A stretch of DNA of 11,901 bases from Nitrospiraceae bacterium (lineage in GTDB: Bacteria; Nitrospirota; Thermodesulfovibrionia; Thermodesulfovibrionales; Dissulfurispiraceae). Position 1 is the stretch's first letter. Every line of letters begins with the position of its first letter. The position numbers were made by a program, and so were the translations under genes. The notes under the pieces were generated by a model that was not told the DNA's origin, did no database searches, and worked only from the letters and a program-made list of their open reading frames with translations. Location: positions 1-11,901 of the forward strand of contig PMYY01000159.1 in the NCBI GenBank assembly GCA_003170655.1. The letters run 5' to 3'. Positions 1 to 5,414 of this stretch are shown piece after piece.

Positions 1-179
1 TTCATGTCAAAGTACCAGGTGCCCATTGAGTAGACACCGATCTTTGTGATTCCGGGATCGTCCCAATCGCCCACCACATGGATCACATTCGGCAGTCCCT
101 TGCCGAAATCGGGAAAGTCATGGTCATTCGGGACTCCGTCCCAAGCCCCATTGCTGAAGGTACATTGCGACAACCACAT
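1..179 (-). pseudogene. Partial FG-GAP/VCBS-like repeat coding fragment, runs off left edge
   Basis: Translating the minus strand from about 179 to the left edge gives an open frame containing FSNGAWDG, then PDFGKGLPN, GDWDDPGITKIGVY and GTWYFDM. This is the pattern of tandem WD-rich repeats (GDWxGxGxTKIGVYxxGTWYLDxNGNGxWDG) found at the ends of secreted bacterial proteins of the FG-GAP/VCBS type. The frame is open back to a TGA at 215-213. ATG at 179 is the only plausible internal start, but it has no visible ribosome site and no signal peptide. The first visible repeat begins in the middle of a unit, and the coding sequence lies in a different frame from the overlapping hydrolase end. I infer either the 3' remnant of a larger gene or a C-terminal extension of the hydrolase separated by a frameshift. 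The continuation to the left is not visible. Confidence 0.45.
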
Positions 180-1026
180 CAACAATGTACTCCCTGCTCT
201 CACGATCAAAAATCAGCCCCACATGGTGGGCATGAAAATTCCTGTGCTCGTCGCATCCGGGATAAACGGCACTTTCAGCGGACACTAAGCCGTCACCCTT
301 GCCCTTCTTCATTTCGTCAGGTAACATCTTTTCGGGTACGATTTCGGACAGGATACCCGGAAGTGATGTCTTGCCGATCTTCACAAGCGCTGGATCGGTG
401 CCGCCGATTGAGACGATGCAGGTCCCCGGCGTGCGTTTATTGGAGAGGCTTTTCAGAAGGTCCGATCCGGGAAGCATCTCCTTTATCTCGTCACCGCTCA
501 GAAAGTCCAGGACCCGGTGCATGGCCGACTTCACTTCCTCATCGTTCCTGTCCATGAGGGTTTTGAGAGCTGTCGTTATCGGCGAGACGTAAATCACCCA
601 TTTCGCCATAGACGATCCTTTATGGGGCGTTCCAATAGTTATGATTCCTCTGACAGTAGCATTGTGCTCTTGTGAAAAGAGCCTTGCGATGAGACCTCCC
701 CTGCTGTGGCCGACTAGAATGATGCCGATATCGCTCTTCGACTCGTAGCTCGCGACGATTTCACTCAACTCTTCCACGGCGACGCAAACCGGCCCGGCAG
801 GCCTTTTCTGGCTCCATGCAACTACCGGGTATCCCTTTGCCTTTAGGTCATGAAATGAGCTTTTCGGCTTCTTATCTTCAATTAGTACGCTTAGAGGATA
901 TTTTCCTCCCAGCACCCGCGCAAGGGCAGGCTTTGCCCACATATTCGCATCCATCCCCATGCCGTGAATGAATATGACTAGCGGTTTCGCTCGGTCGCCC
1001 TCAAAATAAAATATTTCATTTTTCAT
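124..1026 (-). CDS. Alpha/beta hydrolase (lipase/PGAP1-like esterase fold)
   Basis: This is a 300-residue serine hydrolase of the alpha/beta fold. Visible marks are the oxyanion-loop HGMG near residues 21-24, the nucleophile elbow GHSRGG with Ser108, a likely acid in GDG (Asp245, followed by LVSAESA as in lipases related to PGAP1 or triacylglycerol lipase), and a catalytic His candidate in HAHHVG (His268). There is no signal peptide or membrane segment, so it is probably cytoplasmic. The substrate cannot be told from sequence; ester or thioester cleavage is likely. The ATG at 1026 has a GAGGTGAGG purine stretch just upstream. It is divergent from the tus cassette and shows no functional link to sulfur metabolism. 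The extreme C-terminus (about the last 10 residues) overlaps the repeat fragment in another frame, so the true end of the protein is uncertain. Confidence 0.85.
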   Translation of the reverse strand: MKNEIFYFEGDRAKPLVIFIHGMGMDANMWAKPALARVLGGKYPLSVLIEDKKPKSSFHDLKAKGYPVVAWSQKRPAGPVCVAVEELSEIVASYESKSDIGIILVGHSRGGLIARLFSQEHNATVRGIITIGTPHKGSSMAKWVIYVSPITTALKTLMDRNDEEVKSAMHRVLDFLSGDEIKEMLPGSDLLKSLSNKRTPGTCIVSIGGTDPALVKIGKTSLPGILSEIVPEKMLPDEMKKGKGDGLVSAESAVYPGCDEHRNFHAHHVGLIFDRESREYIVDVVVAMYLQQWGLGRSPE

Positions 1027-1200
1027 TGCCTCACCTCAGGAAGAATACCACAAAAACCGCATCCGCAGGCTCAGCCACCAAATCGATCGGCTTCCAGGCC
1101 ATTGGACTGTCCAGTGCACCATGACCGCGATGATGAGTAAAGCATACGTTACGTTAATCGGTTTATTAATACTTTTTATAGATGGTTAACTTTATTTTAA

Positions 1201-1230
1201 TTGACAGGCAACGACTACTATTGGTATAAA
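1201..1230 (+). promoter_or_regulatory. Sigma-70-type promoter for the tusBDCA cassette
   Basis: TTGACA (1201-1206) is a perfect -35 hexamer, followed by an 18-base spacer and TATAAA (1225-1230) as -10. About 35 bases of strongly A/T-rich sequence lie directly upstream (1165-1200) and could act as an UP element. Predicted initiation near 1237 gives a leader of about 67 bases ending in a strong AAGGAGGTG ribosome site before the ATG at 1304. No competing promoter is evident for the plus-strand genes. The rest of the 1027-1303 spacer holds a small dyad (TGGACTGTCCA, 1103-1113) and no gene. Confidence 0.7.
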
Positions 1231-1303
1231 CTTGTACTTGTGAAACGTTTATATTTATGCGTAATATCTACATATATACGAAAACAATAAAGGAGGTGTA
1301 AGG

Positions 1304-1600
1304 ATGAAACTTGGTGTATTCATGAGCGATTATCGCACCGGTGCCGATGTCGTTGATCGGTTGAGCGCGGACAAACTCGGCATCATCTTCGTTGGTAATG
1401 GTATCTACCGGGCGACCCTTAAAGAAGGGGGCAGCGCCGACCCGATCCTGCAAAAGTCCGCAACGTTTTACGTACTGACTGAAGACCTTGAAAGCAGAGG
1501 ATTCACAGCAGCCAATCTCGCGGGCAATATTAAAGCAGTTACTTACAGTGATGTCGTTGACCTCATCTTTAACGACTACGAAAAGATTATCTGGATATAG
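1304..1600 (+). CDS. tusB: TusB/DsrH-like sulfur relay subunit
   Basis: This 98-residue protein belongs to the TusB/DsrH family, the smallest subunit of the TusBCD (DsrEFH) heterohexamer that moves persulfide sulfur in the cytoplasm. The family signature is in the second half: YVLTEDLESRGF (residues 56-67), then YSDVVDLIFNDYEKIIWI (81-98). These match the E. coli TusB pattern of ALNEDLIARGL, then DYTDFVRL and a terminal aromatic. The first half has the usual alternating pattern around a GNGIY turn (31-35). There is no cysteine anywhere, so it cannot carry sulfur itself; Cys20 of Allochromatium DsrH has no equivalent here, suggesting a structural role. It is first in the cassette, with a near-ideal AGGAGG ribosome site, and is separated by 9 bases from the next gene, whose own AGGAGG lies in that gap. 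Confidence 0.85.
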   Translation: MKLGVFMSDYRTGADVVDRLSADKLGIIFVGNGIYRATLKEGGSADPILQKSATFYVLTEDLESRGFTAANLAGNIKAVTYSDVVDLIFNDYEKIIWI

Positions 1601-1609
1601 GAGGCAATA

Positions 1610-1972
1610 ATGGGAAAATTGACTATGGGCGTCTTTCCGGGACTGGTCGGGTCTCTGTCACTCGATTTCTCGGTGAAGCTCGCTGAAGCAGCGGTAAAGA
1701 AAGGTCATACAGTCGATTACTGGGTCTCCTCGAATGCGACAATGCTCTCCAAGAAGGGGCAGAGATCATTCAAGGATTATTCAACTCTCTACAAAACCCT
1801 CGAAGAACTCTTCAAAACCGGCAATTTCAAGGCATGCGCATGTGAAGCCTGTGCCGAGGCCAGGGGATTTCATAAAGAGGACCTGATGGAAGGCTGGATC
1901 CGAAAAAGCATGGATTGGTACCTGGCGAGCAGCTTCGATGCCGACAGAGTGCTGATGATAGGAGGAGAATAG
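1610..1972 (+). CDS. tusD: TusD/DsrE-like sulfurtransferase subunit with active-site cysteine
   Basis: This is a 120-residue DsrE/TusD-family protein. The family's catalytic cysteine sits in CEACAEARG: Cys78 is exactly eight residues before the Gly of the conserved RG pair, matching CVAAALRRG of E. coli TusD and Cys78 of Allochromatium DsrE. Cys76 and Cys81 flank it, giving CxCxxC, closer to the CxxC style of anaerobe DsrE proteins than to the enteric form. The N-terminus (MGVFPG, then a helix SVKLAEAAVKKGH) and the C-terminal ASSFDADRVLMIGGE fit the Rossmann-like DsrE fold. The expected role is to accept persulfide sulfur from TusA and pass it to DsrC, both encoded in this window. The stop is one base from the next start, so translation is probably coupled. 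Confidence 0.9.
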   Translation: MGKLTMGVFPGLVGSLSLDFSVKLAEAAVKKGHTVDYWVSSNATMLSKKGQRSFKDYSTLYKTLEELFKTGNFKACACEACAEARGFHKEDLMEGWIRKSMDWYLASSFDADRVLMIGGE

Positions 1973-1973
1973 C

Positions 1974-2387
1974 ATGGCGACCACGAAGATGGGGTTCATT
2001 ATTAAATCACTTCCGTACAAGACCGAGGCATCTCGCCTCGCCATGACTCATGCCATCGCCAGCCAGACCGTAGAGATTTATCTCGAAGACGGGGACATGG
2101 TCGAGCCGGTGGTATGCTTTATCGGAGACGGGGTGCTCAACTGCCTCAAGAACCAGGCGACAGCCAAGCATTATGATATCACCAGCATTGAGATGCACAT
2201 CAGGAATTCGCTTCTCCTGGATCTGAAGGTACTTTACTGCAAGGAAGACCTTGATCGTTTCGGTATCAAGGAGGATGCTCTCATAATGGATGCTGAAGAG
2301 CTGGGCGGCGAAACCAAGGCGCAGATTGTGCCTTACAGCGAGATTCAGAAAGAAATGGATTCAGTAAACCATTTGCAGTTTTTCTAA
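1974..2387 (+). CDS. tusC: TusC/DsrF-like sulfur relay subunit
   Basis: This 137-residue protein belongs to the TusC/DsrF family. Diagnostic stretches are CFIGDGVLNCL (48-58), corresponding to FIADGVFQLL in E. coli TusC, and LYCKEDLDRFGI (87-98), corresponding to the CAASLRERGL segment; it also ends in LQFF, like the family's ILRF. It carries Cys48, Cys57 and Cys89. DsrF-type subunits are usually structural partners of DsrE rather than sulfur carriers, but Cys89 lies at the position of the family's semi-conserved cysteine. It starts one base after the tusD stop, with GGAGGAG as ribosome site inside the end of tusD. It is predicted to complete a TusBCD heterohexamer with the two preceding products. 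Confidence 0.88.
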   Translation: MATTKMGFIIKSLPYKTEASRLAMTHAIASQTVEIYLEDGDMVEPVVCFIGDGVLNCLKNQATAKHYDITSIEMHIRNSLLLDLKVLYCKEDLDRFGIKEDALIMDAEELGGETKAQIVPYSEIQKEMDSVNHLQFF

Positions 2388-2405
2388 ACCAAAGGAGGGA
2401 ATACA

Positions 2406-2651
2406 ATGGGAGATTTAAAAGCACAGACGCCTACAGAAGTACTTGATGTACTCGGAAGGGTATGCCCCTATCCGCTGGTGTTGACGAAGAAACAGCTTGA
2501 AAAGATGGCTTCAGGCTCCCTTCTGAAGGTCCTCTGCGACGCTCCGGCATCTGCCGAAGACTCGATACCGCGCTATGCGGAGAAACAGGGATTTCCGATC
2601 GAAGTCGAAAAGGTCGGTGACCACTGGGACATCTTCATTCAGAAGAAATAG
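2406..2651 (+). CDS. tusA: TusA-like sulfur carrier protein
   Basis: This is an 81-residue TusA/SirA/YeeD-family protein. The hallmark CPxP box is present as CPYP with the sulfur-carrying Cys20, preceded by LDVLGRVCP and followed by the helix LVLTKKQLEKM. A second cysteine, Cys44, lies in KVLCDAP, and the C-terminal strand pattern (IEVEKVGDHWDIFIQKK) fits the beta-alpha-beta-alpha-beta-beta fold. TusA delivers persulfide sulfur to the DsrE/TusD subunit, and dsrE-F-H with tusA is a known neighbourhood in sulfur oxidisers. An AAAGGAGG ribosome site lies 7 bases upstream. It is the last gene before the shared terminator. It probably feeds sulfur to the TusBCD set just upstream rather than serving tRNA thiolation alone, because DsrC is encoded nearby. 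Confidence 0.93.
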   Translation: MGDLKAQTPTEVLDVLGRVCPYPLVLTKKQLEKMASGSLLKVLCDAPASAEDSIPRYAEKQGFPIEVEKVGDHWDIFIQKK

Positions 2652-2668
2652 CCGCAACCGGTAGTTAT

Positions 2669-2703
2669 AAAAAAAGGAGCATCAGTCGATGCTCCTTTTT
2701 TTT
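2669..2703. terminator. Bidirectional rho-independent terminator
   Basis: A perfect 8-bp stem GGAGCATC/GATGCTCC (2676-2683 with 2688-2695) closes a 4-base loop. It is flanked by seven A on the left (2669-2675) and eight T on the right (2696-2703), so each strand yields a hairpin followed by a U run. It ends the tusBDCA transcript on the plus strand and the convergent ferredoxin transcript on the minus strand, whose stop is at 2725. Confidence 0.93.
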
Positions 2704-2724
2704 ATCTCCGGCAGCAGAGGGCTG

Positions 2725-2910
2725 CTACATTTCGGTGATAGTGATGGCGGTGTTCGGGCACATGCTGAGACACGTTTCGCAGAAAACGCACTCACCGGCC
2801 TGGTAAGGATCGCTCTTGCCGTCCGTTATCTTGAATACCATCTGGGGACAGGCATTGACGCACTCCTCGCAGCCATCGCACTTTTCATTGTCGACTGTTA
2901 CCAAATACAT
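2725..2910 (-). CDS. Small 2[4Fe-4S] ferredoxin
   Basis: This bacterial-type dicluster ferredoxin has 61 residues if started at the ATG at 2910. Two motifs CxxCxxCxxxCP are complete: CDGCEECVNACP and CVFCETCLSMCP, sufficient for two cubane clusters. I chose the ATG at 2910 because GAGGAGG lies 8 bases upstream; the in-frame GTG at 2919 overlaps that ribosome site and is unlikely. The loop between motifs is short, typical of clostridial-type ferredoxins. It could be an electron donor or acceptor for cytoplasmic Dsr reactions or other enzymes; the sequence does not specify the partner. It has its own promoter and is convergent with tusA, sharing the terminator at 2669-2703. Confidence 0.93.
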   Translation of the reverse strand: MYLVTVDNEKCDGCEECVNACPQMVFKITDGKSDPYQAGECVFCETCLSMCPNTAITITEM

Positions 2911-2967
2911 TAACTTCACCTCCTCATATATTGTCTAACACGAATAATCGTATCAGACCACTAATCT

Positions 2968-2998
2968 AATATACCAGATAATCTGACTTGCTTGTCAA
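2968..2998 (-). promoter_or_regulatory. Promoter for the ferredoxin gene, with a dyad in its spacer
   Basis: Read on the minus strand, TTGACA (2998-2993) is followed by a 19-base spacer and TATATT (2973-2968), a fair sigma-70 promoter although the spacer is long. The predicted start is near 2960, about 50 bases before the ATG at 2910. The -35 is part of a perfect 12-base palindrome TGTCAATTGACA (2993-3004). The spacer contains another dyad, CAGATAATCTG (2975-2985), placed where a repressor or a spacer-remodelling activator would bind. The long spacer plus central dyad suggests regulation, which is inference. Confidence 0.5.
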
Positions 2999-3001
2999 TT
3001 G

Positions 3002-3034
3002 ACAGGAAGGTCCTCCGACGAAGGGCCTCCCTGT
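3002..3034. terminator. Imperfect hairpin downstream of dsrP, no T-run
   Basis: ACAGGAAGGTCCTC (3002-3015) pairs imperfectly with AAGGGCCTCCCTGT (3021-3034) across a 5-base loop; on the minus-strand RNA one of the mismatches becomes a G-U wobble. It starts 8 bases after the dsrP stop in the direction of transcription. The following minus-strand sequence lacks a clear U tract, so it may be a weak terminator or a 3'-end stabilising structure that partly separates the dsr operon from the ferredoxin. It abuts the palindrome at 2993-3004. Confidence 0.45.
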
Positions 3035-3042
3035 TTGGAAAA

Positions 3043-4212
3043 CTAGTGAATCGCCTCTCCTCCGGACTCCTCTTTGACCGAGATTGCAATCTTATAAAGG
3101 ATAGTCAACACCAGGAACCCGATTGCCCAAACGCCGGCGGCGATCAGAAACTCGGGAGTTGTAGGCCAGTATTCCGTTATCCCCTCAAAGGGGTTCGGTA
3201 CAAAGCCTCCGACGATAAGGCCAAATCCCTTATCGATCCAAAGTGATATAAAGACACACGCTGCCGCGAAGGCCAGTATCATCTCATTCCTCCTTAGGAA
3301 CGGGAAGACCAATATGCCGATCGCGACCACTGCAAGGATCGTAGAGAACCACATTAGCGGGACGAGCTGGTGATGACCCTCAAGCCCCTTGTACAGGTAG
3401 ATGAACGATTGCATATGCCCCGGTATGCCGCTGTAGAAGGCGGTGAAGAACTCAAGACCGAGGAAGAAGCAACTGGTAAGCATGAAATAGGTAACTATCT
3501 TGCCGAGGGTCTGAATGGCCTCTTTGCCGGGATCGAAGGTCGAGTACCTTCTGACTATCAGCGCCAATATTATAAGGAGTGCCGGGCCTGCAGCAAAAGC
3601 CGATGAGAGGAACCGGGCTGCCATGATCGCAGACAACCAGAAATGTCTTCCGGGAAGACCGGCATAAAGGAAAGCCGTTACCGTGTGGATGGAAGGCGCC
3701 CATACAATCGAGAGAATAACAAAGGGTCTTACCCATTTCGGAGGGGCTATACCCTTGCGCTCAGCGCCAAGTGACGTCCAGCCGACAAGGATATTCAGGA
3801 CAAGATATCCGGCCAGAACGCACATATCGTAAAACATGACCGAATTGAACGTCGGATGGAGCAGGACGTTCAATACGCGAAGCGGTTGCCCCATGTCAAC
3901 AAAAATGAATAGCATGCACATCAGTACCGCCGGTATTGCCAGGAACTCGCCAAGAATAGTTATCTTGCCGAAAGCCTTGTAATCATGCAGATAAAAGGGC
4001 AGCACGACCATTACACCGGAGGCGGCGACTCCGACCAGAAATGTGAATTGAGCTATGTAGAAGCCCCAAGACACGTCCCTGCTCATTCCTGTAACGCCTA
4101 GGCCTACAAAGAACTGATAGATATAGCACGCGATCCCTATGCCGATTACGGCTAGGAGCGCAGCGACCCACGTCCAGTATGTTCTGCCTCCCTTGAGGGC
4201 TTTCTCAAGCAT
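3043..4212 (-). CDS. dsrP: DsrP, NrfD-family integral membrane quinone-interacting subunit
   Basis: This 389-residue, very hydrophobic protein of the NrfD/PsrC/HmeB family has about ten transmembrane helices. It lacks haem or Fe-S motifs, as expected. It is the quinone/quinol-exchanging membrane anchor of the DsrMKJOP complex and pairs with the periplasmic Fe-S protein DsrO, encoded just upstream. Recognisable family features are the N-terminal GMSRDVSWGFYIAQFTFLVGVAASG segment around the first two helices and the early conserved charged residues in FVDMGQP. The start at 4212 overlaps the dsrO stop by 8 bases and has TAGGAGGTAAGGAAC in front of the ATG. It is the last gene of the dsrMKJOP run and is followed by the hairpin at 3002-3034. 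Confidence 0.93.
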   Translation of the reverse strand: MLEKALKGGRTYWTWVAALLAVIGIGIACYIYQFFVGLGVTGMSRDVSWGFYIAQFTFLVGVAASGVMVVLPFYLHDYKAFGKITILGEFLAIPAVLMCMLFIFVDMGQPLRVLNVLLHPTFNSVMFYDMCVLAGYLVLNILVGWTSLGAERKGIAPPKWVRPFVILSIVWAPSIHTVTAFLYAGLPGRHFWLSAIMAARFLSSAFAAGPALLIILALIVRRYSTFDPGKEAIQTLGKIVTYFMLTSCFFLGLEFFTAFYSGIPGHMQSFIYLYKGLEGHHQLVPLMWFSTILAVVAIGILVFPFLRRNEMILAFAAACVFISLWIDKGFGLIVGGFVPNPFEGITEYWPTTPEFLIAAGVWAIGFLVLTILYKIAISVKEESGGEAIH

Positions 4213-5014
4213 GTTCCTTACCTCCTATAACATAATAGACGCTCGGATGGGTGCCGAGTTCAGGCTTTCGCCTGATGGTGAAGTTGTTGTCAAGGACCTT
4301 ACGGACATCGGAATCCGGATCGTCAATGTCTCCGAACGCCAGAGCGCCGTTGGAAACCTCGACACAGGCCGGCATGGCGCCTTTTGCGAGCCTCTCATAA
4401 CAGAAGGTGCATTTTTCTACCACACCTTTTGTCCTGGTGGGAAACTCCCGGTTCAGTTCCTTCTTGATGAACGGTCTTGGATCCCTGAAATTGAAGCTCC
4501 TGGCACCGTAAGGACATGCCGCCATGCAGAACCTGCAGCCGATACAGCGGTGCATGTCCATCATGACGACGCCGTCGCTCTCCCTCTTAAAGGTCGCCTT
4601 TGTCGGGCAGACCCGCACGCACGGAGGGTTTTCGCAGTGGTTGCAAAGCACGAGAAAGGGCAGATGCTTGTAATGCGGAGCGATAAATTCATCCTCGTTG
4701 CCGGGGAATGCGTGTTCGTAAGTCTCGGTCCACAACCATTTGATCTCCTGTGTTGGATGCGCAGGATCGACCTCAGGAACATTATGAACCTGGTGGCAGG
4801 CATCGATGCACTTTTGTATGTCTGCATCGGACTGGAACTTGGCCATATCGACCGCCATTGCCCATCTCTTGGCCTTGAGACCCTTCGGGTCCAGTAAATA
4901 AGGACCTGAAGCCTCTACTTCTTTTTTGACTGCAGCGGCTACGGTCGCACCTCCGAGTCCCAAGGCGGCAGCAAAGCCCGCTATCTTAAAGAATTCTCTT
5001 CGATTTATACTCAT
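4205..5014 (-). CDS. dsrO: DsrO, periplasmic Tat-exported Fe-S subunit
   Basis: This 269-residue ferredoxin-like subunit is exported by the Tat system: the N-terminus NRREFFKIAG carries the twin arginine, followed by a hydrophobic AAALGLGGATVAAA stretch. Cysteines fall in groups: Cys69/Cys73, then Cys124, 127, 132, 136 (CNHCENPPCVRVCP), then Cys157, 160, 163, 167 (CIGCRFCMAACP), then Cys202, 205, 217. Two complete cubane motifs are clear. A third can be built from 202, 205, 217 and a cysteine of the first pair. A fourth site, usual in NrfC/DmsB relatives, is not complete: the first motif lacks its first two cysteines (KFQS in their place), and the final cysteine of the last motif is Ser221. 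Three clusters are thus predicted. DsrO passes electrons between DsrJ and DsrP. It lies 3 bases after dsrJ. Confidence 0.93.
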   Translation of the reverse strand: MSINRREFFKIAGFAAALGLGGATVAAAVKKEVEASGPYLLDPKGLKAKRWAMAVDMAKFQSDADIQKCIDACHQVHNVPEVDPAHPTQEIKWLWTETYEHAFPGNEDEFIAPHYKHLPFLVLCNHCENPPCVRVCPTKATFKRESDGVVMMDMHRCIGCRFCMAACPYGARSFNFRDPRPFIKKELNREFPTRTKGVVEKCTFCYERLAKGAMPACVEVSNGALAFGDIDDPDSDVRKVLDNNFTIRRKPELGTHPSVYYVIGGKEHA

Positions 5015-5017
5015 GGC

Positions 5018-5413
5018 TTATACTCCCTCCTTCGGGGCGATATGACAGTCCCAGCAATAGGGCTTCACCGCCACATAATTATGGCATTCATCACAGAACT
5101 TTGACTTGTTTGAATGGCAATTCATACAAGTGTTCTGCAGGCTCATATTGTACTCTTTGCCGTCGGCTGCTACATACAGCCGGTTGCCTTCGCGGACCAC
5201 TTCGTCGCGCCAATTGTTGAGCATCTGCATGTGTGTCGTCTTCATGTAGTCTTTGCTCTCGACACATTGTTTCTTAGCCATCTGATTGATGGCGGGGGTG
5301 TCGATGCTCGGTGACGGCTTTGCCACGGCCTTACCCAGATTCAGGGTGAAAGGAAGCGTAGCGATTACTATAAAGATAATCAGTCCGGCTAAGATCTTAC
5401 CGCTGTCGTACAT
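5018..5413 (-). CDS. dsrJ: DsrJ, triheme periplasmic cytochrome c
   Basis: This 131-residue protein has an N-terminal hydrophobic segment (GKILAGLIIFIVIATLPF, residues 6-23), probably an uncleaved anchor or signal. It carries three CxxCH haem c motifs at 96-100 (CMNCH), 107-111 (CDECH) and 120-124 (CWDCH). An additional cysteine, Cys50 (KKQCVES), matches the conserved DsrJ cysteine that serves as distal ligand to one haem in Allochromatium DsrJ. I chose the ATG at 5413 (MYDSGK) because a GGGGGGCGAATAGC purine stretch precedes it. The longer in-frame start at 5476 would place a hydrophilic tail inside dsrK and spoil the signal. Its start is one base after the dsrK stop. DsrJ is the periplasmic redox face of DsrMKJOP. 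Confidence 0.95.
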   Translation of the reverse strand: MYDSGKILAGLIIFIVIATLPFTLNLGKAVAKPSPSIDTPAINQMAKKQCVESKDYMKTTHMQMLNNWRDEVVREGNRLYVAADGKEYNMSLQNTCMNCHSNKSKFCDECHNYVAVKPYCWDCHIAPKEGV

Positions 5414-5414
5414 G

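Noticed and set aside
2919..2919. GTG as the ferredoxin start
   Set aside because: It lies on the ribosome-binding purines; ATG at 2910 has correct spacing.
4139..4897. 252-codon plus-strand frame opposite dsrO and dsrP
   Set aside because: It is a long antisense shadow of the dsrO coding sequence with no domain pattern of its own.
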